In this document: piece after piece, positions 28,113-34,903 of the stretch | Layout of the letters: every line of letters starts with the position of its first letter | How positions within the stretch are numbered: the stretch's first letter is position 1 | NCBI RefSeq assembly: GCF_024505045.1 | Contig: NZ_JANIBM010000005.1 | Location: 163,450 to 227,449 of the forward strand | From: Methylomonas aurea | GTDB taxonomy: Bacteria > Pseudomonadota > Gammaproteobacteria > Methylococcales > Methylomonadaceae | Length of the DNA: 64,000 bases | Reading direction: 5' to 3' | The notes under the pieces: generated by a model | What the model was told of the DNA's origin: nothing | Database searches by the model: none | The model's input: only the letters and a program-made list of their open reading frames with translations | Translations under genes and position numbers: made by a program

Positions 28113-28614
28113 TCAGCCGGCGATCTGCCGTATCCCCGGAGCCACCTGATTTTGCCAGGTCCGCAGCGAATCGGCCGGCGCATGCTCGTTGAGCGCTTGC
28201 GCCAGAGCATTGTCTGCCGCCCGAATCACGGTTTCCCGGGAAACGCCGCGTCCGGCTTTTTCGCTTTGGGTGAGCCAATCCAGTTCCAAGGCGAATTCCC
28301 GGTCGAAATGCCCGCCCAACTCGGCCTAGCGAGAGTCGTTCCCGTTCGGCAGGCCTACGCAATTCCTCGGCGGCCAGTTTGCGAATCTTGTCCAGGTCGT
28401 TGAGAACATTGGGCTTGCCCTCGTCCAGCGTTTCGATCAAGAGCGGCAATTCCAACACGACTTCCGGGACTCGAACCCGGGGCAGGCTCATGCCGTCGAG
28501 TAAGGGAGGTTGTTTTTAGTATTCGGCGATGGCCGCGGTTTCTTCATCGGCATATCGGCGCGCATGTGCAACGCTGGCCATCAGCATGCCTAAAATTTCA
28601 CCAAGATCGGTCAT
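28113..28614 (-). pseudogene. Broken gene: in-frame stop plus frameshift, unrecognised family
   Basis: Reading leftward from ATG 28612-28614 gives MTDLGEILGMLMASVAHARR and onward to EY, then a TAA at 28516-28518. The same frame continues as a convincing protein (MSLPRVRVPEVVLELPLLIE and on to RPAERERLSL), then fails near 28327. Removing one base there restores the frame through HFDREFALELDWLT to a stop at 28113-28115. The repaired product would be about 167 residues. I do not recognise the family. Two independent lesions argue for a decayed gene rather than a sequencing error. A MITE-like repeat lies 26 bases upstream. Confidence 0.75.
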
Positions 28615-28639
28615 GGGCAATATTCTCCAGATTTCAGAA

Positions 28640-28750
28640 CAGGTTTGAGAAATACCGGTCTATAAACCCAGTACGAACGGATAATGCTCCGGTTTATAAG
28701 GGCTACCGTTCGCACTGAGTTAATCGAAGTGCAATTTTTAGAGGTTCCCT
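28640..28750. repeat. MITE-like palindromic repeat, copy 2
   Basis: It shares with copy 1 the core GAACGGATAA, then TTTATAAGG, CCGTTCGCACTGAG and ATCGAAG, and the right end TTTTTAGAGGTTCCCT. The left end is more diverged (AGGTTTGAGAAATACCGG). It sits between the broken gene and a PEP-CTERM-type gene. Confidence 0.7.
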
Positions 28751-28772
28751 TAAATCATACGCCGAGAACTGG

Positions 28773-29420
28773 CTAAATGCCGAATACTCTCGATTTGGGC
28801 GAGCCGGTAAAGCCCATGATGCCAATCAAGCCAAAGCCGAACAGCCACGCGGCGGTTGGAATAGGGGTTGGCACGGGTACCTGAGTTTGCGCGGAAAAGT
28901 AACTGTAGGTTATGTTGTTAATGCCGCCATTGAAACCGTCTGGCCCAAATAAAATCATGAAACCTTTGTCTGACGACGCGTTTACGGTAATAAGCGTACT
29001 TACGGCTCCATCTATCCATGGCGATTCCTCCAGTATGCGGGTGTGGGTTGCTAAGTCTATTACGCTATATTGAACATGATTGCCGTAGCCGTAATAGCCG
29101 AGCGCGAAGCTTTGAAGCCGTAACACGGTGTTTTCGGCAGTAACCGAAAGTTGTAACGCGCAGTTTTCCCCATACCAACAAAAAGCCGCCGCTCCTCCCG
29201 AATAACCTCTGTCGTAAGCAAGCAATTCCGTAAATAAATCGTTATTCGGATCCCAGTTTAAAGATACGGGACCGCTGCTGCCGAATCCCGGCATTATTTT
29301 TTGTATGGGTTCCCAATTAAAAACATTGGCATCTTCAATTTTTACCGTTACTAATGAAGCCTGCGCAACGTTAATATTCAGTATCAAAAGGAGTAATACT
29401 AGACTTTTTAAACTATACAT
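28773..29420 (-). CDS. VPLPA-CTERM-like exported protein
   Basis: A 215-residue protein with an N-terminal signal peptide (MYSLKSLVLLLLILNINVAQA) and a C-terminal sorting tail: PIPTAAWLFGFGLIGIMGF followed by a weakly basic end (PKSR). The mature domain (about 25-175) is beta-rich, with two Cys (CWYGENC) likely disulfide-bonded outside the cytoplasm. No enzyme motif is visible. It reads leftward, downstream of three tandem secreted paralogues, and with the VPLPA-CTERM gene at 32421 it brackets them. The gap to the next gene upstream is 85 bases, so co-transcription is possible. Confidence 0.8.
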   Translation of the reverse strand: MYSLKSLVLLLLILNINVAQASLVTVKIEDANVFNWEPIQKIMPGFGSSGPVSLNWDPNNDLFTELLAYDRGYSGGAAAFCWYGENCALQLSVTAENTVLRLQSFALGYYGYGNHVQYSVIDLATHTRILEESPWIDGAVSTLITVNASSDKGFMILFGPDGFNGGINNITYSYFSAQTQVPVPTPIPTAAWLFGFGLIGIMGFTGSPKSRVFGI

Positions 29421-29505
29421 AACAGCCTCAACTCGATTGGATCCGCCAATCCCTGCGCGATTATTAAGTCATTTTATGCTCTGATAGCTTGTTTCTAGCC
29501 GCGCA

Positions 29506-30366
29506 TTAAAATGCAAATTCTTTAAGATCTTCTTCATGACCAGATGCTCTGGTAATTACCATGCTGCCTTTTAAGGTCAGACTCCCTGGGTTGCCTTTTT
29601 CATTGCCGACTTTCGGTTCGACGCTGCTGTCGATAGCGATACGACAGGCGGAGGCGCCTAGTAATCTGTCAGCGAGCAATGCCAAGCGTTTAAATTGCCC
29701 TTGCGTTCTTAATGCCTTAAGCCGTATCCAAGCCAGATTGGCAGGGTAACCTGCAATCGACGAAGACTCGGCTCCCCAGCCGTATAGGTACAAATTCGGA
29801 TTGTCCGGCGCTTGTTCTTGGTAAAAGTTCTTGATAAGCAAGTTCTGATGGGCATTGGCGTTATTGTTCTGGCCTTGAATATTGGACTTGCTATACAGGG
29901 ATAAAAGCGTTAACTCGTGATTGACGGTTAAGTTGGCCGAGTATTCCGATATCGGCGTATCTTTTAATTTGCTTTTTTGGGTCTGCACGATATTAAAGTT
30001 CTGTCCGAAAAAATCTCGGCGCTGTTCTATCGTTGCGTTGAATAAAAGCGGCACAGGGTTTTCGCTCGAGCTGATTTTGGCGCTATTGCTTTCCGGCTTG
30101 TTTACGGCGCCGTCGGCATTAACTTCTATGGCATAATGAGCTTCTACCGACTGGCAGCCTCCGGCCAATACTGCTGCACTTGAAATATCCAATACTCCTT
30201 CCAACAGCATAAGTGCTGAAATTTCATTAGCCTCAAGTTTGATATCTGTTATCTCTGCAACACCATTGGCGAATAAGCTGGGTGCCTTTACCGTTTCCGC
30301 GAATGCTTGAGACATGGCCGCGAAACTCAAAATAACGGTTATTGCGGTTGCTATATTTATCGTCAT
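29506..30366 (-). CDS. Secreted protein of unknown family, tandem paralogue 1
   Basis: A 286-residue protein with a signal peptide (cleavage near SQAFA, residue 23). I recognise no domain. It is related to the next two genes upstream: AGGC (Cys71) followed by YAIEV, then IKNFYQEQAPDNPNLYLYGW leading into AGYPANLAW, and SACRIAID (Cys241). The third paralogue (31478) has the matching IKDFYHGGTYP, FGYPVNKWW and GACRISLS. Two conserved Cys suggest a periplasmic or extracellular disulfide. The C-terminus has no CTERM signal. It lies 41 bases from the middle paralogue. Confidence 0.7.
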   Translation of the reverse strand: MTINIATAITVILSFAAMSQAFAETVKAPSLFANGVAEITDIKLEANEISALMLLEGVLDISSAAVLAGGCQSVEAHYAIEVNADGAVNKPESNSAKISSSENPVPLLFNATIEQRRDFFGQNFNIVQTQKSKLKDTPISEYSANLTVNHELTLLSLYSKSNIQGQNNNANAHQNLLIKNFYQEQAPDNPNLYLYGWGAESSSIAGYPANLAWIRLKALRTQGQFKRLALLADRLLGASACRIAIDSSVEPKVGNEKGNPGSLTLKGSMVITRASGHEEDLKEFAF

Positions 30367-30407
30367 AGCGGTATTCCGGTTTTTGTTTATTCTGTGTTGC
30401 CAATGTG

Positions 30408-31196
30408 TCAGAAAATTAATACCACCGGGTCGTCGAGATTTGACATGTCTACGGTCAGGTAACCCTCTTCCGATATAGCGTCATTGTCGTGACGGCCTAT
30501 CGTTTCAGTCTTGATTCGACACGACTGGTTATTGGACAGTAAATCCCTTAAAAATACCGTGTGCGAATTGGCGCTGCCATCTCGGGTCAGTTGTACGCGT
30601 TGTTGGTATTTTGCTTTTGGATAGTCAAGCACCGTCAACTGGCTGCTGCCGCGCCCGATATTGGTTGAATTTAGGTCGCCGCTGCTCTGTTCGCTGAAAC
30701 TAAAGCTTGTTTTCGCTTCCGTTCCGTAGGCCTGGGATGTTAAGTAACTGTGGTTGGTAAATAGCTCTAAATTCCCAACCATCGATAACAAGCTGCCTGT
30801 TGAATTAAAGCTATAAACGGCATCGTAGTTTTTGACCTGATCGAAAACGTCATAGTCCGATGTGCGGGTATACATGGTAATGATCTGCGATCCGACTTCC
30901 GGGATTTTTACTTTCGGATAAGCAACTACCGAAACGGCGCGGTCGGATAATTTGACGGTAACCATATTGTTTTGCCTGCGCTGGCGAACCATTCCAGTCG
31001 TGAATATTTTTATCGGGTACTGGCCTCTCATCTCGTAACAACTGCCGGCATCGATTTTTGCTACGACGATATCCGATATGCTGTTAAGTAATGCCATCGC
31101 CGATCTTTCTTGGTCAGTCAATTGATCGTCAGCGTGCGCTATATTTAATAAGCCAACTAAAAAAACTAAAGTTATTGTAGTGATTTTCATGGGCAT
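30408..31196 (-). CDS. Secreted protein of unknown family, tandem paralogue 2
   Basis: A 262-residue protein with a signal peptide ending about NIAHA. It is the most diverged of the three. It keeps a helix before GSC (Cys53) followed by GQYPIKI, the YPKAKYQQ...RDG segment and TVFLRDLLSNNQSCRI (Cys226), which aligns with TVFQKDRLVGTGACRI of the third paralogue. It lacks the DFYHGG-type segment. Start could be ATG 31194-31196 or the ATG two codons later; neither has a strong ribosome site. Function unknown. About 280 bases separate it from the third copy, so it may have its own promoter. Confidence 0.68.
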   Translation of the reverse strand: MPMKITTITLVFLVGLLNIAHADDQLTDQERSAMALLNSISDIVVAKIDAGSCYEMRGQYPIKIFTTGMVRQRRQNNMVTVKLSDRAVSVVAYPKVKIPEVGSQIITMYTRTSDYDVFDQVKNYDAVYSFNSTGSLLSMVGNLELFTNHSYLTSQAYGTEAKTSFSFSEQSSGDLNSTNIGRGSSQLTVLDYPKAKYQQRVQLTRDGSANSHTVFLRDLLSNNQSCRIKTETIGRHDNDAISEEGYLTVDMSNLDDPVVLIF

Positions 31197-31477
31197 ATAG
31201 AGTTTAGGTGTTAAGTTGAAAGCTTGTTAAAAAGCGGATCAAACTGAATGCCGAAGATTGGCGACAACGGCTTCCGTAGGCAAGGCCGCAAACTCCTGTG
31301 TGATATTTTCGATCGATCGTTGAAAATGGATTAATTAAGCTTGCTCCATTTTCCTGATGTCGTGCTGCAATCGACGGCGGCGTTGCGATCGATTAAAAAT
31401 ACCGTCCGGACATATCCAGACGGTATTTAGTAACTCCCGTATCTATAGTCTTCAGAACAGTGGTGCTATTCCGCGGC

Positions 31478-32332
31478 TTATGGAACTTGGAAAGTCGGAT
31501 TTACATTGCAGTTGGAAATTTCCGAAGCAGCGCCCGGCAATACTTTGGATACCTTCAGCGTTCCGGTTTGCCAGAACAGGTCCGGTTGGCTCAAGCCTTT
31601 AGTGGACAGACTGATGCGACATGCGCCGGTACCAACCAAGCGGTCTTTTTGAAACACGGTGCAGCCTTGTTGGCCGTCGTCACGAACGCTTTTTGATTGT
31701 TGCCACCATTTGTTGACCGGGTAACCGAATTTCGAAACCGATTGCAGTCCGTAGTCGTAGATTTCATAGAACTCACCGGTTTGGGGATAAGTGCCGCCGT
31801 GGTAAAAGTCTTTGATCACGGTGCTATAGAATTGGTCAAAAGTTTTATTTTGGCCTTTGACTTGAACACCGGTTTTTTCCCCAACCATCATGTTGTTCTT
31901 GTCGTTAAAGGTATAACGGCCTTTCAAGCCTTGCACTGCGGTGCCATTCAACATGCCTTGCGTTGCTTGGCTAATATCGATGTTTTGACCAAAGCCCGGT
32001 ACGGCTGTTTGCGGATTCGCAGTCAGTTGAATACCGCCGAAGGTGGTGTCCATGATGTAGTGAGTATTGGTGTCCGGATATGAGTACACTTCCACCGGCA
32101 CTTGGAACTCGGAGCAGCCTTTGACGTAAATCATGGCTTCCGTCGCTTGCATCATGGCCTCATTCAGCGCGAATGCGGCTTTTTCGGCATCCCGCATATT
32201 GGTCATATTCAATCTGGGTTCTGCCGGGCCATTGGTATAAATGCTGGGCACAGATGGCGGATTTGCCGCGCTAGCCAGAGAAGAAATGCCGACCAATATT
32301 GCGGAGGTTAATGTGCTTAATTTGGTATTCAT
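31478..32332 (-). CDS. Secreted protein of unknown family, tandem paralogue 3
   Basis: A 284-residue protein with a clean signal peptide (cleaved near SLASA, residue 22) and a good ribosome site (AGGAG, eight bases before the ATG). After a helical segment (MRDAEKAAFALNEAMMQAT) comes GC (Cys73), then IKDFYHGGTYP, FGYPVNKWWQQ, TVFQKDRLVGTGACRI (Cys238) and a final Cys275. Extra Cys224 and Cys275 are not shared with the first copy. No enzyme or CTERM motif is present. It heads the tandem set, with a VPLPA-CTERM gene upstream. Confidence 0.7.
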   Translation of the reverse strand: MNTKLSTLTSAILVGISSLASAANPPSVPSIYTNGPAEPRLNMTNMRDAEKAAFALNEAMMQATEAMIYVKGCSEFQVPVEVYSYPDTNTHYIMDTTFGGIQLTANPQTAVPGFGQNIDISQATQGMLNGTAVQGLKGRYTFNDKNNMMVGEKTGVQVKGQNKTFDQFYSTVIKDFYHGGTYPQTGEFYEIYDYGLQSVSKFGYPVNKWWQQSKSVRDDGQQGCTVFQKDRLVGTGACRISLSTKGLSQPDLFWQTGTLKVSKVLPGAASEISNCNVNPTFQVP

Positions 32333-32420
32333 AATAAATCTCCTGTACAAGTTAATTATTTTTTGCCATAGATCGTTTTAAAATCGCCCGAGCATGGCAA
32401 ACTCGACGATCAATTTGGGC

Positions 32421-33200
32421 TTATTGCCCCAATTCAGCTGATTTGAATTTATCTTGTTTATTTCTGCGGCTAACGGCAAGCGCTCCCATCAATGCCGAAC
32501 CCATCATCCAAACTGCGCCCGGAAGCGGTACAATTGCCGGCGCCAATCTCGGTGTTGCGCTATTTGCGCCCAGGACGTCAAAAATATACGGAGAGCCTTC
32601 TCCGCCTTGGGTGTCGTAATGTGCCAGCCAATATTCGTTTTTCGGTAATCCGTTATAGAACCAGCCGAAATCCGGGGATTGATCGACATTGGTTAATTTC
32701 AGCCAATAGCCTGTATTCGGCTGTAATAGCGCCGGAGTGTTTTGATCTTGCGCGTCTGCCGAAAAATGTATTTTTGTGCCGAAGTTTCCGTTAAATGTTA
32801 CTGATGTCGGGCTATTGAATTGGAATATGGATTGGCCCAGATCCTTGCCGATATTGGTGGAAGAACTGGATATATTGGTAAATATTTCCAGTTTTACTCC
32901 TGACAAGGAGCTTGGCTCGACGGGCGAGTATTGGCCGCCATCCAGTTGAAGATCCGCTCCGCTTACATCGCAGCCGTTTGAACATTTGATCGGGTTTACG
33001 AAGAAATATCCGGCAACCCATTCGTCCGCGTCTTTATTAAGCATATCGGTGCCCGACAGCGCGCCAATAATGGGATTGCCTTGAGGAGTGAACAGATAAT
33101 GGTAAGTGGAGTAAATACTGTCAGCCGATACGGGTCCCGTAAATAGACAAATTATTGCGGCCGAGCTTAAATTCGTTATGGAAGGTTTAAAATTAAACAT
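32421..33200 (-). CDS. VPLPA-CTERM sorting domain-containing exported protein
   Basis: A 259-residue protein starting at ATG 33198-33200, with a signal peptide ending near GPVSA (about residue 27). The C-terminus has VPLPGAVWMMGSALMGALAV followed by SRRNK and an unusually long polar extension (QDKFKSAELGQ). The body resembles other choice-of-anchor/PEP-CTERM proteins (GYWLKLTNVDQSPDFGWFYN) without an enzyme motif; Cys residues in KCSNGCD could bond. A 26-base phased TAAT repeat lies 160 bases upstream, the same motif as between the two VPLPA genes at 6745 and 8146. Confidence 0.83.
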   Translation of the reverse strand: MFNFKPSITNLSSAAIICLFTGPVSADSIYSTYHYLFTPQGNPIIGALSGTDMLNKDADEWVAGYFFVNPIKCSNGCDVSGADLQLDGGQYSPVEPSSLSGVKLEIFTNISSSSTNIGKDLGQSIFQFNSPTSVTFNGNFGTKIHFSADAQDQNTPALLQPNTGYWLKLTNVDQSPDFGWFYNGLPKNEYWLAHYDTQGGEGSPYIFDVLGANSATPRLAPAIVPLPGAVWMMGSALMGALAVSRRNKQDKFKSAELGQ

Positions 33201-33727
33201 AATTGCCTCGTGTATGCTTGTTAAATAAGATTCTGTCGCCATCAGGTATGGCGGTGGCAAAAAACCGGCTGATAATTGTCCTGTATTGAAATTTGAGATT
33301 TAATAAAATCTGTTCTTGATTTAATTAAATATCTTGTGCTTTTAAGGCGTGATCAATCCTAATCAAATTCTAATTTGATTGTAATGCGTAGAATCACTAT
33401 GGGTGGTTTTACGTAGGAACCTAAATTGGCGTCAATTTTCCAAACTATGACTATTCAAAAGCGGCATCGAATTTTATGAGGCGGCGGCACTACGGGGCTT
33501 TTATTTCAGTTTTTCACCAGCCTATTAAGGCTAATAGAAATAGCGTTTGGCGCTAGTTTCAGGCGAATGGCGGTATTGCGGGTAACTGAATGGCGATGGG
33601 ATGCCGGTCGGGGCTTTGAGGGGCAAACGTATTCGGCTTTTGCGGTCTACAGTCTGACTCGGGTGGACTGACGGGGGAGGGGCGGGTTGTTCCGCCCCTG
33701 CTTGTTTCCGGCGAATGTCTGGGGAGA
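33201..33727. other. AT-rich intergenic stretch with inverted repeats
   Basis: About 525 bases without a gene. Besides the TAAT repeat (listed separately) it contains the hairpin CTATTA-AGGC-TAATAG (33522-33537). It also contains AGGGGCGG-GTTGTT-CCGCCCCT (33678-33699), which sits about 30 bases past the DUF1348 stop and may help end that transcript, though no T-run follows. Confidence 0.55.
33360..33386. promoter_or_regulatory. Triple TAAT direct repeat with 11-bp period (second copy)
   Basis: TAATC at 33360, TAATT at 33371 and TAATG at 33382 are each 11 bases apart. The first 20 bases after the leading T also form a perfect inverted repeat AATCAAAT-TCTA-ATTTGATT. The block matches the one at 7724. 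It lies 160 bases upstream of the VPLPA-CTERM gene at 33200. Confidence 0.45.
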
Positions 33728-34195
33728 TTACAAACCCAGTTCGGTCAACCCGGCGTGGTCGTCCGGACGGCGGCCCAGCGTCCAGTGAAACAAGCGCTCG
33801 CTGTCTTTGATCGGCAAATCGTTGATACTGGCAAAGCGACGCTGCATCAAGCCAAATTCGTTGAACTCCCAGTTTTCGTTGCCGTAACTGCGGAACCAGT
33901 TGCCGGCGTCGTCGCGCCATTCGTACGCAAACCGCACCGCGATGCGGTTATCGCTGAAGGCCCACAATTCCTTGATTAACCGGTAGTCCAGTTCCTTGGC
34001 CCATTTGCGTTGCAAAAATTCTTTGATCTGTTGCCGGCCCACCGGAAACTCGGCGCGGTTGCGCCAGCGGCTGTCTTCGGTATAGACCTGCACGACCCGG
34101 TCCGGGTCGCGGCTGTTCCAGGCGTCTTCGGCCATACGCACTTTATGCGCGGCGGTTTCGGCGGTAAACGGGGGAAGAGGTGGTTTGGTTTCCAT
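33728..34195 (-). CDS. Nuclear transport factor 2-like protein (DUF1348)
   Basis: A 155-residue protein of the SnoaL/NTF2-like fold with the DUF1348 signature: [44 protein letters not shown] and [10 protein letters not shown]. Function of the family is unknown; such small cone-shaped folds bind hydrophobic ligands. It is divergent from a TetR gene with two identical-type palindromes between them, so its expression is very probably controlled by that regulator. Length and motifs are full-size. Confidence 0.88.
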   Translation of the reverse strand: METKPPLPPFTAETAAHKVRMAEDAWNSRDPDRVVQVYTEDSRWRNRAEFPVGRQQIKEFLQRKWAKELDYRLIKELWAFSDNRIAVRFAYEWRDDAGNWFRSYGNENWEFNEFGLMQRRFASINDLPIKDSERLFHWTLGRRPDDHAGLTELGL

Positions 34196-34222
34196 AGTGC
34201 GCTCCCGAATGATGATGGTTAT

Positions 34223-34240
34223 GTAGACAGGGTTGTCTAC
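34223..34240. promoter_or_regulatory. TetR-type operator, copy 1
   Basis: GTAGACAGGGTTGTCTAC is an inverted repeat (GTAGACA/TGTCTAC around a four-base centre) in the gap between the divergent DUF1348 and TetR genes. Its centre is exactly 36 bases from that of copy 2. Confidence 0.8.
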
Positions 34241-34258
34241 ATGGGCATGGTAGCAATA

Positions 34259-34276
34259 GTAGACAGAGTTGTCTAC
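34259..34276. promoter_or_regulatory. TetR-type operator, copy 2
   Basis: GTAGACAGAGTTGTCTAC differs from copy 1 by one base in the centre. It ends ten bases before the TetR start codon, so repressor bound here would block that gene directly, while copy 1 covers the DUF1348 promoter side. Confidence 0.8.
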
Positions 34277-34285
34277 AATCCGCTC

Positions 34286-34903
34286 ATGGCTATGGATTCC
34301 TCGAAAACCGCTTCCGAATTACCCGCGCGCGAACGGATTTTATTGGCGGCGCACGACTTGTTTTACCGCGACGGTATTCGCGCCACCGGCGTCGATAAAG
34401 TGATTGCCGAGTCGGGCGTTACCAAAGTCACGTTCTACCGCCACTTTCCGAGCAAGAACGATTTGATTCGGGCGTTTCTGGATTACCGGCACAGGCTCTG
34501 GATGGAATGGTTTGCCGACGCGATCCGGCGCTGCGGAGGCCGTCCGGGAAGCGGGTTATCGCCGTTGGTTCAGGTTATGGAGGAATGGTTTCGCAAGCCG
34601 ATTTACCGCGGCTGCGCGTTTATCAATAGTGTTGCCGAAATGGGTGGCGCGTTACCCGATGTCGTCGAGATTTGCCACCGCCATAAGCAGGATATGGCTA
34701 TGGCGATTCGCGAATTGTTGGCCGATACGCCTCAGCGCGATGCGCTGGCGCAAGCGGCGGCAATCGCCATTGACGGCGCTATCGTCCGCGCCCAGACCGA
34801 GGCTCGGGACGCGGATGTCAAGCAGTCGTTAGACAGTTTGGCGTTGCTGTTGTCGGCATTGCAGGCCACTTCAACGCCGTTTGCCGAAGCGGCGCAGCAT
34901 TAA
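34286..34903 (+). CDS. TetR/AcrR family transcriptional regulator
   Basis: A 205-residue regulator. The N-terminal helix-turn-helix is [47 protein letters not shown] (about residues 15-61), and the C-terminal ligand-binding domain contains [14 protein letters not shown], a pattern of the TetR_C branch often controlling stress or detoxification genes. I chose ATG 34286, just after the second operator. It is divergent from DUF1348, and its last 33 bases overlap the convergent ATPase gene. Ligand unknown. Confidence 0.92.
   Translation: MAMDSSKTASELPARERILLAAHDLFYRDGIRATGVDKVIAESGVTKVTFYRHFPSKNDLIRAFLDYRHRLWMEWFADAIRRCGGRPGSGLSPLVQVMEEWFRKPIYRGCAFINSVAEMGGALPDVVEICHRHKQDMAMAIRELLADTPQRDALAQAAAIAIDGAIVRAQTEARDADVKQSLDSLALLLSALQATSTPFAEAAQH

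Noticed and set aside
27994..28491. A 165-residue leftward reading frame as an intact gene
   Set aside because: Its second half is low-complexity, Arg/Ser-rich sequence, while the protein-like sequence continues in another frame. It is better explained as the central part of the broken gene at 28113-28614.
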